From Rhodocyclaceae bacterium (lineage in GTDB: Bacteria > Pseudomonadota > Gammaproteobacteria > Burkholderiales > Rhodocyclaceae), in the NCBI GenBank assembly GCA_013791905.1, contig VMSX01000009.1, positions 186,001-250,000 of the forward strand: a stretch of DNA of 64,000 nucleotides. The letters are read 5' to 3'. The notes beneath the pieces were generated by a model. That model worked only from the letters and a program-made list of their open reading frames with translations, had not been told where the DNA came from and searched no databases. This document shows positions 18,248-26,703 of this stretch, in pieces (positions within the stretch are counted from its first letter, which is position 1; every line of letters begins with the position of its first letter). Both the position numbers and the translations under genes were made by a program.

Positions 18248-18270
18248 GCCGTATCGCCAGCGCCGACTTT
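18248..18270 (-). repeat. 23-bp dispersed repeat, 21 of 23 bases
   Basis: Intergenic copy just upstream of the riboswitch on its transcribed strand. Two adjacent substitutions (GAT for GGG) within the conserved run. Confidence 0.7.
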
Positions 18271-18397
18271 TGGTTTTAGACGTGCGACAGGCGGGTTATC
18301 TGCTGCACCAGGTTTTACTCATGCTGTTGCTGTGATACCTTCACAAGTCACCCGAACTACTTGACTGGTAATTGTTTTTATAACAAACTCCGCGCCC

Positions 18398-18589
18398 ATG
18401 AATGATGAGTTTGGCGGACTCGAAAACAAGGTGAATCAGGTCATAGCCCTGTGCGATGCCTTGCGTGCTGAAAATCATCGGCTGCGCGACCTTGTCAGCA
18501 CGATCGAAAATGAAAAAACGGAACTCACCGAGCGCATGGCGACTGCCCGTACGCGCCTTGAAGATCTGATGGACAGGCTGCCGGAATAA
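18398..18589 (+). CDS. ZapB-like small coiled-coil protein (TIGR02449 type)
   Basis: 63 aa, almost entirely predicted coiled coil with heptad spacing (LENKVNQVIALCDALRAEN, then RLRDLVSTIENEKTELTERM). It sits immediately before zapA and the 6S RNA gene, the usual place of the small TIGR02449/ZapB-like family in Proteobacteria. A cell-division role is likely by association. Start ATG 18398 gives the expected length. Confidence 0.8.
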   Translation: MNDEFGGLENKVNQVIALCDALRAENHRLRDLVSTIENEKTELTERMATARTRLEDLMDRLPE

Positions 18590-18659
18590 TGCCCCCCCAC
18601 GCTCGCAAATTCAGCTCGCTGCCCCCCATGAAATCACCCGAAGCGGTGACAGGAGGGCG

Positions 18660-18692
18660 TCTGCCTCCTTGGGGCGGCCCGGCGGAGGCAGA
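18660..18692 (+). repeat. Variable-arm hairpin 2, covering the zapA ribosome binding site
   Basis: Arms TCTGCCTCC and GGAGGCAGA (9 bp, perfect) around TTGGGGCGGCCCGGC. The right arm contains the GGAG Shine-Dalgarno sequence and ends one base before the zapA ATG. A further block at 18594-18628 is a near copy, inverted, of 49813-49847 in mltA, so the whole element spans about 18594-18692. Confidence 0.88.
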
Positions 18693-19040
18693 ATGAGTTC
18701 GACTCTCGACATCAAACTGCAGGGCCGCGAATACCGGGTCGCCTGTGCACCCGAAGAATTCGATACGCTTAGCGCCGCAGCTGTGTTGCTTGATGCCCGG
18801 ATGGGCGAAGCCGCCCGCACTACCCGCAGTACCGGTGAACGCCTGGCCGTGGTGGCAGCCCTGAATCTTGCGTATGAATTGAATGCCCTGCGCCAGACTG
18901 GCCAGTCCGGGGCGATCCCATCGTCATCTGCTGCCCTTTCAGCCGAAAAAGCCATTGACGCGGAAGACCTGCGGCGTAGAATAAAAAATATGGAAGCGCG
19001 GCTGGATGAGGCGCTCGCCCGGCAGGACGAACTGTTCTGA
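18693..19040 (+). CDS. zapA: Cell division protein ZapA
   Basis: Cytoplasmic protein that cross-links FtsZ filaments. 115 aa. The N-terminal beta-rich domain begins SSTLDIKLQGREYRVACAP and the chain ends in a coiled coil (DAEDLRRRIKNMEARLDEA), as usual for ZapA. Start ATG 18693 is set by the conserved N-terminus. The ribosome binding site is inside the arm of hairpin 2. Followed by the 6S RNA gene, the common proteobacterial arrangement. Confidence 0.92.
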   Translation: MSSTLDIKLQGREYRVACAPEEFDTLSAAAVLLDARMGEAARTTRSTGERLAVVAALNLAYELNALRQTGQSGAIPSSSAALSAEKAIDAEDLRRRIKNMEARLDEALARQDELF

Positions 19041-19084
19041 CAATGTTGGCAAGCTGTTCCGGGCGACGCAGCAAACGGCAGGTT

Positions 19085-19272
19085 GGTCGTCAGCCGGGCT
19101 CACGGAATTCCCTGCAGTGTTCGTCAAGGCCATATATTCCTTGAACCAATACGCATTTGCATCGGCCGCCGCCCATAGACGCTGCTGTTGTGAGCACTCC
19201 TCGTCGAGTGCACCTGAAGCGGCAGGAACGCGGCCCATCTGAACCAAGGTTCAGGATGCCGGCTTAAACGGC
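19085..19272 (+). ncRNA. ssrS: 6S RNA
   Basis: Directly downstream of zapA, where 6S RNA is usually found. Terminal pairing AGCCGG (19092-19097) with CCGGCT (19259-19264) closes a structure of about 188 nt. Motifs resembling known 6S sequences are CCCTGCAGTG then ATATATTCCTTGAACC on the 5' side, GTGAGCA near the apical part, and CTGAACCAAGGTTCAG on the 3' side. Ends are approximate. A strong terminator follows. 6S RNA binds housekeeping RNA polymerase in stationary phase. Confidence 0.8.
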
Positions 19273-19295
19273 ACAGGCGGGGAACCCAGCAAGGC

Positions 19296-19332
19296 ACGGC
19301 CGTCCAAGGAAACCTTGGACGGCCGTTTTTTT
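19296..19332 (+). terminator. Rho-independent terminator after 6S RNA
   Basis: Perfect stem CGGCCGTCCAAGG / CCTTGGACGGCCG with an AAA loop, followed by seven T residues. Confidence 0.93.
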
Positions 19333-19365
19333 GATCTCGCGCCTTCGCGCTGGTAGGATACTGGC

Positions 19366-20637
19366 ATGGACGCACCCCCTTCCCCCTCCACGCTCGCGAG
19401 CCTGTTCCTGGGGCGCCAGCCAATTCTCGACTCGACCCAGGCCCTGGTCGGCTATCAGTTGTTGTTCCGCGATTCGAGTGTGAACCGTGCGGCGCAGGTC
19501 CAGCCAGGCATGGCCACGGCAGATGTGATCTGCAAGGCTTTCGCCGAGCTTGGCCTGAGCAGTGCGCTGGGTTCCAACAAGGTTTTTATCATCGTCGATG
19601 AGATAGCGCTCGGCGCCGATTCCATTGAACTCCTGCCTGCCAATGGCGTGGTGTTCGATCTGCCCGCCAGTGTGGCTGCCGACCCGGCTGTGGCGGCGCG
19701 CTGCCAGTCGCTCGGTCAGCGGGGTTATACCTTCTGCCTGAACGATCTCACCGCGATTACCGAGGAGTTGGTGCCGCTCCTGAAGCAGGCCATGTTTGCC
19801 AAGCTCAATTTGCATAGTTTGCCTGACGGCATCCTGCGCCCGCTACTGTCGCAATTGGCCGATTTTCGCCCCTTGCCGATCGCCAGCCACGTCGAAACCC
19901 ATGCCGATTATGAGCGGGCGGCGGCACTCGGTTTTCACTTCTTTCAGGGTTATTATTTTGCCGAACCGACTGTTGTCGAAGGCAAGCAGCTCGACACGGC
20001 CACACAAGGGCTGATTCGTCTCATCCAGCGCCTGAACGCCGATGCCGAACTCGACGAGATCGAGCAAATCTTCAAACGCGAAGCCGCGCTCACCGTGAAT
20101 TTGCTGCGGCTCACCAACTCCGCCGCCGTGGGGCTGCGCACCCGAGTCACCTCTGTCCGGCAGGCGATTACCGTGCTGGGCCGTCGCCAGATTTTGCGCT
20201 GGTTGCAACTGCTGCTTTACAGTCGCCCAAGCGGCCAGCAATCTGGTATCGAACACAATCCATTGATGCAGTTGGCGGCGTTCAAGGGCAATTTCATGGA
20301 GCGACTGGCGCGGCGTTGTTACGCCGATCAGCGCACATTGCCCGAGGCAGCCTTTCTCTGTGGCCTGATGTCGCTGATGCCAACAGCTCTAGGCCTGCCA
20401 ATGGCCGAAATAATCGAACAGATTGCCATCGGCCCGCAGTTGAGCCTCGCGCTGCTGACCCGTGAGGGCGAATTGGGGCTATTGCTGGATATCACGGACT
20501 GCTACGACAATGACGATCCGGAAGGCGCCGAACGTGTCTTGACACAGTTGGGTGGGCGCATCAGCCGCGAAACGCTGAATCAGTGCCTGGCCGAATCGAT
20601 TGCCTGGGTTCAGACACTGGCGACCGAAGTTGCTTAG
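19366..20637 (+). CDS. EAL-HDOD signalling protein (YuxH type)
   Basis: 423 aa. The N-terminal part (about 15-200) is a degenerate EAL domain: it starts LFLGRQPILDSTQALVGYQL and ends GFHFFQGYYFAEP, but lacks the EAL and other metal-binding residues, so c-di-GMP hydrolysis is unlikely. The C-terminal HDOD domain (about 205-400) contains LLRLTNSAAVGLRTRVTSVR. Family members such as CdgJ act in motility and signalling as non-catalytic regulators. ATG 19366 has an AGGA-like site upstream. It overlaps the convergent gene at 20634 by 4 bp. Confidence 0.9.
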   Translation: MDAPPSPSTLASLFLGRQPILDSTQALVGYQLLFRDSSVNRAAQVQPGMATADVICKAFAELGLSSALGSNKVFIIVDEIALGADSIELLPANGVVFDLPASVAADPAVAARCQSLGQRGYTFCLNDLTAITEELVPLLKQAMFAKLNLHSLPDGILRPLLSQLADFRPLPIASHVETHADYERAAALGFHFFQGYYFAEPTVVEGKQLDTATQGLIRLIQRLNADAELDEIEQIFKREAALTVNLLRLTNSAAVGLRTRVTSVRQAITVLGRRQILRWLQLLLYSRPSGQQSGIEHNPLMQLAAFKGNFMERLARRCYADQRTLPEAAFLCGLMSLMPTALGLPMAEIIEQIAIGPQLSLALLTREGELGLLLDITDCYDNDDPEGAERVLTQLGGRISRETLNQCLAESIAWVQTLATEVA

Positions 20638-21254
20638 TTGCGGGGCGGTCCAACACTTTCAGTAGCTGCAGCGGCGTCGGTTTCTTCTGTTTCACACTGC
20701 TGCCGCAGGCGTTCCAGTCCCTGCCGAAATGCCTCGGCATCACCGTAATCGAAAAATTTCGGGTAGTGTTCATGGGTGGCCCGCAGGCGACGGGCGTGCT
20801 TGATCGGGCACCAGTATTGCTCGGTGCGCGCCGCCACTTCGCGCGTATAGGCGGCAATGCCGTTGCCGTAGGAGCAATAGAAGCAGTTGAGTTTTTCGAT
20901 GATGTTCAGATAGGGCAGATCATTGCGGTCGAACACCAGATAGTCGGCACGCCGCACTTTGGGAATGCGGTAAATCGGAAAGCAGATGGCTTGAAAAGTT
21001 GTGACGAACAGATCCATCACCAGAAACGGAATCCAGCCCAGATAAACCAGTGGTGAAGTCAGGACGACAAGCGGGCGCGTGCGCAGCAGGAAGCGCACCA
21101 GGCTCGCCTTGTAGCGCTTCTGCTGACGCAGAAAATCCTCTGCCAGTTCTGCACGCTTGTGCGCAAATTCCAGTTGCGCCCGGTGGTATTCCTCTTCAAG
21201 TTCGTCCTGCAGGGCGCGGATGCGCGCCATCAGTTCTTCAGCGTGCTGTTTCAT
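20634..21254 (-). CDS. Conserved hypothetical protein with N-terminal coiled coil and membrane segment
   Basis: 206 aa, family not recognised by name. The first ~45 residues are a charged helix (EELMARIRALQDELEEEY). A hydrophobic stretch follows around 60-90 (PLVVLTSPLVYLGWIPFLV), then a soluble region with conserved-looking Cys in CFYCSYGNG and YWCPIKHARR. Start at ATG 21254; the frame remains open 40 codons upstream, but that part looks non-coding. Ends by overlapping the EAL-HDOD stop. Confidence 0.75.
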   Translation of the reverse strand: MKQHAEELMARIRALQDELEEEYHRAQLEFAHKRAELAEDFLRQQKRYKASLVRFLLRTRPLVVLTSPLVYLGWIPFLVMDLFVTTFQAICFPIYRIPKVRRADYLVFDRNDLPYLNIIEKLNCFYCSYGNGIAAYTREVAARTEQYWCPIKHARRLRATHEHYPKFFDYGDAEAFRQGLERLRQQCETEETDAAAATESVGPPRN

Positions 21255-21391
21255 GGGCGGTCGGGGCCAGTGTGCCTGCGGCGAGGTGGCGGTGCGAGGG
21301 GATTGTAGGTCGTGATGTGGTGTCGGCACGAGAATCTTTTCTGGCGCCGCCTGTAGAATGACTGTCTGGAGCAATCTTTTTCAGGCGGAAG

Positions 21392-21853
21392 ATGCGTTAC
21401 TGGTTAATGAAGAGCGAGCCCTCCGTCGTCGGTATCGACGACGTGCTGGCGATGCCGAATCAAACTGTGGACTGGTGGGGCGTGCGCAACTATCAGGCGC
21501 GCAATTTCATGCGCGACCAGATGAAGGTTGGTGACGGCGTGCTTTTCTATCATTCAAGCTGCCCGCAGCCCGGCATTGCCGGGCTGGCCGAGGTGGCCAA
21601 ACTGGCTTATCCCGACCGCACCCAGTTCGATCCCCAGAGTCCTTATTTCGATCCGAAAGCCACGCCGGAAACCCCGCGCTGGATGAATGTCGATGTGCGC
21701 ATTGTGCAGAAGACGCGGCTGCTTGAACTCGGCGAGTTGCGGTCCCACCCGGAACTCGCCAACATGCGCGTGCTGCAGCGCGGTAACCGTTTGTCGATCA
21801 CGCCGGTCGATCCGGCGGAGTGGCGCTTCATCACAGGGAGATTGCTGAAATGA
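21392..21853 (+). CDS. EVE domain protein
   Basis: 153 aa, single EVE (PUA-like) domain. Starts MRYWLMKSEPSVVGIDD and contains TVDWWGVRNYQARNFMRD and VLFYHSSCPQPGIAGLAEV, all typical of the thymocyte nuclear protein 1 family. EVE domains are proposed to read modified bases in nucleic acids; the target here is unknown. The stop overlaps the ATG of the TauE gene, suggesting co-translation. Confidence 0.93.
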   Translation: MRYWLMKSEPSVVGIDDVLAMPNQTVDWWGVRNYQARNFMRDQMKVGDGVLFYHSSCPQPGIAGLAEVAKLAYPDRTQFDPQSPYFDPKATPETPRWMNVDVRIVQKTRLLELGELRSHPELANMRVLQRGNRLSITPVDPAEWRFITGRLLK

Positions 21854-22644
21854 TTTGGCTGGTTGGGTATCTGGCGCTTGGCGCGGTGGCAGGGTTTTTT
21901 GCCGGATTGTTGGGCGTCGGCGGTGGCGCGATCTTGGTTCCGGTGCTGGCGTTGATGTTTGCCGCACAGGGCATGCCGGCCGAACATGTGATGCATCTTG
22001 CCCTCGGCACTTCGATGGCGGCCATCATCTTCACCTCGCTTTCCAGCCTGTATGCCCATCACCGCCATGGCGCGGTGATCTGGCCCATCGTCAAGGTCAT
22101 CACGCCGGGCGTGGTGATCGGTACCTTTGGCGGGGCGCAATTAGCCAGCCTGATCTCAACGCGGCCGTTGGCGATCTTTTTTGCGGTCTTCATGAGCTAT
22201 GTCTCCTTCCAGATGCTGGTGAACATCAAGCCCAAGCCGTCGCGGCAGTTGCCGGGGGTGCTCGGCATGTATGCCGTCGGTGGCGGCATCGGCCTGATTT
22301 CGGCCCTGGTTGCGATTGGCGGCGGCTCGCTCTCGGTGCCCTTCATGACCTGGTGCAACATCAAGATGCACCATGCCATCGGGACTTCGGCGGCGATCGG
22401 TTTACCCATCGCCGTGGCCGGTACGGCCGGCTATATGCTGGGCGGCTTCCGCGTTACCGACCTGCCCGCGGGCAGCTTCGGCTACATCTATCTGCAGGCG
22501 CTGGCGGCCTGCGTGGCGATGAGCATGTTGACTGCACCCTTGGGGGCAAAAGCCGCTCACAACTTGCCAGTGGGGACGCTGAAGAAAATATTTGCTGGTG
22601 TGATTCTGCTGTTGGTTGCCAAGATGGTGCATGGCCTGCTTTGA
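21850..22644 (+). CDS. Sulfite exporter TauE/SafE family protein
   Basis: 264-aa inner-membrane protein with about eight hydrophobic helices. Two inverted halves carry family motifs: AGFFAGLLGVGGGAILVPVL near the start, and ISALVAIGGGSLSVPFM in the second half. Likely transports a small sulfur or organic anion; the substrate cannot be read from sequence. ATG 21850 overlaps the EVE stop. Confidence 0.92.
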   Translation: MIWLVGYLALGAVAGFFAGLLGVGGGAILVPVLALMFAAQGMPAEHVMHLALGTSMAAIIFTSLSSLYAHHRHGAVIWPIVKVITPGVVIGTFGGAQLASLISTRPLAIFFAVFMSYVSFQMLVNIKPKPSRQLPGVLGMYAVGGGIGLISALVAIGGGSLSVPFMTWCNIKMHHAIGTSAAIGLPIAVAGTAGYMLGGFRVTDLPAGSFGYIYLQALAACVAMSMLTAPLGAKAAHNLPVGTLKKIFAGVILLLVAKMVHGLL

Positions 22645-22694
22645 GCGCCGCGCCCCAGCCAGGCGTGCCGGTATACTTGTTAGCGTGAAATACA

Positions 22695-22725
22695 GCGTTT
22701 GCGCCGGGCCGCCCCAAGCAAACGC
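22695..22725 (-). repeat. Variable-arm hairpin 3 with flanking subfamily-A repeat
   Basis: Arms GCGTTTGC and GCAAACGC (8 bp, perfect) around GCCGGGCCGCCCCAA. The flanking conserved part runs to about 22842 (GGCACGCGGCGCCAGCCGCA, GAGCGCAGCGAGCCGT, then a C/G-run hairpin). Fills most of the TauE-GGDEF gap. Confidence 0.87.
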
Positions 22726-22913
22726 GGCACGCGGCGCCAGCCGCAATCCGCGCCGACCCGAACCACCGCGCCCCATGATAGCCGAGCGCAGCGAGCCGTC
22801 TAGAACACCCCGCGAGGGGGGCGAAGGGGGGCGGGTGTCTTTCATGATCGGGGGCGTAGCTCACGCATCATGAAAGTTAACCTTGTGTTGGCATTTTCTT
22901 CCCCCTTTGCCTT

Positions 22914-23978
22914 GTGATCTCCCTGCTGCGTCACGTTGACCTGATTACCAACAGCCGCAAGCGCGGCGACGTTGAGGCGGCCGTGATCACGGCGGTCAAT
23001 GAGATGCTGGGGGCGCTGCGCACCGAGTTGCACAAGGTCTTCATGCCGCCGGGAGATGTACTGGTCGGGCTGGCTGCCGAAATCGGCGCGGGAGAATCGG
23101 CGCGGGCGATTACTTACGACGACGGGTTTTCCTGGCCCGAACAAATTGGCTCAATCGAAAGCAGCCCGCACTTCCAGATTTGTCTTGGCAATGACGCTCC
23201 GTTCCAGGAACAGCTGCCCGATGGCACTACGCGCATCGTTGTGCCGATTGATAACGAACTGCACGAACCTTATGCGTTCCTGCTGATTTTGCGCTCCGTG
23301 GCGTTGACGGCTTTCGAAGCCGAGATCGTCCTGGGATTTGTCAAGTTGTTGAAGAATTGCCTGTCGATGCTCGATTACAGCGAGACCGACACGCTCACCG
23401 GCTTGCTCAACCGCAAGACCTTCGATGAGTACCTGATCAGGATTCTGGCCAATATTCCCAAACAGGATGATGCCGCATCCGGCGCACTGTATCTGCCGCA
23501 CCGACGCCGGGCAAGTCCTGCGACACGCGATCACTGGCTGGGCGTGATGGATATTGATCGCTTCAAGTCGATCAATGACCGCTTTGGTCATCTTATCGGC
23601 GACGAGGCGCTGATTCTGGTGACCAACCTGATGCGCGAGAGCTTTCGGGTTCAGGACAAGCTGTTTCGCTTTGGCGGGGAGGAGTTCGTCGCCTTGTTAA
23701 GGCCTGCCGAGTTTTCCCACGCCAAGGCGACTTTCGAGCGGTTCCGCGCCAAGGTTGAAGCGTTCGACTTTCCCCAGGTCGGCAGGATTACCGTCAGCAT
23801 CGGCTTCACCCGCATCAAGCTCGGCGACACACCATCCGTCATCCTTGACAGTGCAGACGAGGCGCTCTACTGGGCCAAGGATCATGGCCGCAATCAGTGC
23901 CACGCTTACGAAAAACTGATCGCCGCGGGCAAGCTGAAACAGCATCCGGCGCCAAATTCGGACGCCGAAATATTTTAG
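22914..23978 (+). CDS. Diguanylate cyclase (GGDEF)
   Basis: 354 aa. The N-terminal ~145 residues form an uncharacterised sensory part without membrane segments. The GGDEF domain starts at TDTLTGLLNRKTFDEY and has the active-site motif GGEEF and an inhibitory I-site RVQD five residues before it, so product-inhibited c-di-GMP synthesis is expected. An insertion of about 20 residues after DEYLIRIL is slightly unusual. The start is uncertain: GTG 22914 lacks a Shine-Dalgarno sequence. Ends 7 bp from the convergent ParA gene. Confidence 0.9.
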   Translation: MISLLRHVDLITNSRKRGDVEAAVITAVNEMLGALRTELHKVFMPPGDVLVGLAAEIGAGESARAITYDDGFSWPEQIGSIESSPHFQICLGNDAPFQEQLPDGTTRIVVPIDNELHEPYAFLLILRSVALTAFEAEIVLGFVKLLKNCLSMLDYSETDTLTGLLNRKTFDEYLIRILANIPKQDDAASGALYLPHRRRASPATRDHWLGVMDIDRFKSINDRFGHLIGDEALILVTNLMRESFRVQDKLFRFGGEEFVALLRPAEFSHAKATFERFRAKVEAFDFPQVGRITVSIGFTRIKLGDTPSVILDSADEALYWAKDHGRNQCHAYEKLIAAGKLKQHPAPNSDAEIF

Positions 23979-23985
23979 TGCCAGC

Positions 23986-24612
23986 CTAGTCTGCCACGAC
24001 CCAGCGCAGAATCGGCGTCCACTGCTCCTGATCCTGCGCACCGCGCGCTGCGGGCAGGTCAAAGATCGTCATGCCATGCGCGGCGGCTTGCACATAGTTT
24101 TGCGTGTCACGCAGGTGGGCGATCACCGGCAGACCGGTATCCACCAGGAACCGTTCCAATTCGCCAGCGGCGCGGGTGCGCGCATCAACGCGCATGCCGA
24201 CCACGGCGATCTCGACATGATGTTTGCGCACCAGCTTTTCGGCCAATAGCGCGTCGAGAAAGTCGCGCGTGGCGAGGATGTCGAACAGCGATGGTTGTAC
24301 GGGCACGATGATGCGATCCACCAGTTTCAGCGCCTGGGCCAGTTTTTTGCCATGCAGACCTGCCGGCGTATCGAGCACGACATGCGTGGCATCGCGCGGC
24401 GGTCGTGCTGGCTGGCCGGGCTGGATGTCCCACGAGGCAATGTAAGGCAGCGCCGGCGCACGCAGTCGCAGCCATTCGCGCGAGGATTGCTGGCGGTCGA
24501 TGTCGCCCAGCATCACCTTTTGCCCGCTCTTGGCCAGCCATCCGGACAGATTGGTCGCCAGCGTACTCTTGCCGACGCCCCCCTTCGGGTTGGCGATCAT
24601 GTAGATCTTCAA
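23986..24612 (-). CDS. ParA-family ATPase (orphan)
   Basis: 208 aa. Deviant Walker A KGGVGKST near residues 10-17, then LGDIDRQQSS (Walker A' region) and HVVLDTPAGLHGKKL (Walker B region). Starts at TTG 24612 behind a clear GGAGG; an in-frame ATG is four codons inside. There is no ParB partner nearby, so it is probably an orphan positioning or regulatory ATPase rather than a chromosome partition gene. Twenty-eight bases separate it from the upstream oxidoreductase gene on the same strand. Confidence 0.9.
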   Translation of the reverse strand: MKIYMIANPKGGVGKSTLATNLSGWLAKSGQKVMLGDIDRQQSSREWLRLRAPALPYIASWDIQPGQPARPPRDATHVVLDTPAGLHGKKLAQALKLVDRIIVPVQPSLFDILATRDFLDALLAEKLVRKHHVEIAVVGMRVDARTRAAGELERFLVDTGLPVIAHLRDTQNYVQAAAHGMTIFDLPAARGAQDQEQWTPILRWVVAD

Positions 24613-24640
24613 GCGCCGCTCCCTCCTGCTGGTCGGGGCA

Positions 24641-25615
24641 TCATGGCAGCAATATTGTCGAGCCGGTGGTCTTGCGCGCTGCCAGATCGATGTGCGCCTG
24701 CGCCGCTTCTTTGAGAGCGTAGGTTTGGTTGACCCCGATCTTCACCGCGCCAGAAGTTACGACGTCAAACAGCTCGCCGGCGCTTTGCAGCAGGTCGGCG
24801 CGCTTGGCCATGTAGGTCGCGATCGTCGGGCGGGTGACGAATAGCGAGCCCTTCGGCGCCAGCGACTGCAGGTCAAAGGGAGGCACCGGGCCCGAGGCGC
24901 TGCCGAAGAGCACCATCATGCCAAGCGGGCGCAGACAGTCGAGTGATTTCGAGAAGGTGTCAGCGCCCACCGAGTCGTAAACCACAGGAACCCCGGCGCC
25001 GCCGGTGATTTCCTTGACGCGTTCGACGAAGTTCTCGCGCGTATAGACGATTGGATGATCGCAGCCGTGAGCCTTTGCCAAAGCTGCCTTTTCGTCCGAG
25101 CCGACTGTGCCGATCACCGTCGCCCCGAGCGCCTTGGCCCACTGGCAGGCGATCTGGCCGACGCCACCGGCGGCGGCATGGATCAGGATGCTGTCGCCCG
25201 GTTGCACGCGGTAGGTACGACGTAGCAGATATTGTGCGGTCAAGCCCTGCAGCATCATTGCCGCGCCGGTCTTGAAGTCGATCGCATCAGGCAGCTTCAC
25301 CAGCCGGTCGGCCGGCAGGTTGCGTGTTTCGGCATACGCGCCGGGCGGCCCGCCGGCATAGGCGACCCGGTCGCCAACCTGCACATCGGTCACCGCACTA
25401 CCGATGGCTTCGACGATGCCGGCACCCTCCAGCCCGATGCCCGAAGGCAGCGGCAGTGGATACAGGCCGGTGCGATGGTAGATGTCGATGAAATTTAGGC
25501 CGACCGCCTCTTGCCGCACACGCGCCTCGTGCGCCGCCGGTGCCGGCAGATCAACTTTCTCCCAGCGCAGCACTTCCGGTCCGCCGGTTGCGTGAATACG
25601 GATTGCGTGATTCAT
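24641..25615 (-). CDS. qor: NADPH:quinone oxidoreductase, zinc-independent MDR type
   Basis: 324 aa. GroES-like N-terminal half (HRTGLYPLPLPSGIGLEGAG) and Rossmann C-terminal half with IHAAAGGVGQIACQWAKALG, the quinone reductase signature. Likely reduces quinones or enals with NADPH. Start ATG 25615 follows GAGGAG. Probably co-transcribed with the ParA gene downstream. Confidence 0.93.
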   Translation of the reverse strand: MNHAIRIHATGGPEVLRWEKVDLPAPAAHEARVRQEAVGLNFIDIYHRTGLYPLPLPSGIGLEGAGIVEAIGSAVTDVQVGDRVAYAGGPPGAYAETRNLPADRLVKLPDAIDFKTGAAMMLQGLTAQYLLRRTYRVQPGDSILIHAAAGGVGQIACQWAKALGATVIGTVGSDEKAALAKAHGCDHPIVYTRENFVERVKEITGGAGVPVVYDSVGADTFSKSLDCLRPLGMMVLFGSASGPVPPFDLQSLAPKGSLFVTRPTIATYMAKRADLLQSAGELFDVVTSGAVKIGVNQTYALKEAAQAHIDLAARKTTGSTILLP

Positions 25616-25773
25616 GGTTTTCTCCTCGTTGGCTGATATTTATTATTCGCAGCGACGCAAGCTACCCTGCTTGCGGGAGAATTTCAAGATCAGACCGGCA
25701 TCCTCATGCGCTATTCACTTGCGGTGCGCCGTACCCCATGCGGGGCACTTCGTCCCGCCAGTCCCGAAAAGGG

Positions 25774-25806
25774 GATTTCCTTCGGTCACGCCGACTTCCG
25801 GAAATC
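25774..25806. terminator. Hairpin at the 3' end of the nucleotidyl cyclase-like gene
   Basis: Arms GATTTCC / GGAAATC with an inner TCGG / CCGA pairing. It overlaps the stop codon of the minus-strand gene. No strong U run, so a transcript-stabilising hairpin is as likely as a terminator. Confidence 0.4.
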
Positions 25807-26587
25807 AGGCGAACAGATTCTTGCCGTTTTTGAGGAAGTTGAAGGCATAAGCTTCCTGCCCTTCGGGATATTCCTTGGTCTGGACGCAGCACGGGGCAGC
25901 CTGGTAACGCAAGTCAGTTGCCAACTGCCCGCTATTGAGACTGGCTCCCTCGGTAAGGCGATTGCCAGGGTAGGCATTCATGAGCAGTTCGTAGGGTTTG
26001 CGTGCGGCATTGGCCATGCGTACAGCGCCGACAATCGGCAGGCCGACCAGTGTCAGATCGCCCGCGATCGGTGCGACATGGCATGGGCCGGCATCGATAC
26101 CGATGGAAAGCCCGACGCCGCTCGGCATATTGCGCAGGTTGGCGAGAAAGGCCGGGTAATAATAGCTGCGGAAGCTTTCCATGACGGTGGCCGAGAACGT
26201 CAGCGCCGTCTGCATCTGGGCGGCAAAGCCTTCATCAACCAGCCAATAGCAGATGAAGCCGTCGCCGGTGAACTTGTCGAACCAGCCGTTGTGATAGCAA
26301 AGCACGGTGCGGAATTCGCCGACGAAGTCGTCAAGGATGTTGGCGAATTGCAAGATATCGATCGACTCTTTCATGAGCGAACTGGAGCGGCGGATATCGG
26401 CCGTCATCACGATGGCCTCGACCGGCAGGCGCTCGGTGATGGCGCGCCGAATGCGCGGGGAAACGTCGGTGCGCGTCGGATCGAAGCGGTCACGCGGTGC
26501 ATGACGCTGTAGCTGGCGGTCGACCTGCGCGCCGTGGAGGTCATGGATGACCTCTTGCAGATGTTCAATGACGTTGATGCGATCCAT
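25805..26587 (-). CDS. Class III nucleotidyl cyclase-like protein, probably degenerate
   Basis: 260 aa with one cyclase homology domain (about 50-240). Metal-binding aspartates appear in TADIRRSSS and KFTGDGFICYW. The segment that normally reads VNxAxR, supplying the catalytic Asn and Arg, is here VRMANAARK, so activity is doubtful. No sensor domain or membrane segment. Downstream of and co-oriented with the cyclase-hemerythrin gene (116 bp apart), which suggests a regulatory partner or heterodimer; that is inference. Confidence 0.82.
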   Translation of the reverse strand: MDRINVIEHLQEVIHDLHGAQVDRQLQRHAPRDRFDPTRTDVSPRIRRAITERLPVEAIVMTADIRRSSSLMKESIDILQFANILDDFVGEFRTVLCYHNGWFDKFTGDGFICYWLVDEGFAAQMQTALTFSATVMESFRSYYYPAFLANLRNMPSGVGLSIGIDAGPCHVAPIAGDLTLVGLPIVGAVRMANAARKPYELLMNAYPGNRLTEGASLNSGQLATDLRYQAAPCCVQTKEYPEGQEAYAFNFLKNGKNLFA

Positions 26588-26703
26588 CGTTTGGGGGCGT
26601 CTTGATACCCACTCCGATAGCCAGGGGAAGGCTAGCTTAGCATTTTGGCGCTGGCTGTGTCGGCATTTAGGGATGCAGAGCGTGGTTCATCATCTGCCAG
26701 CGG

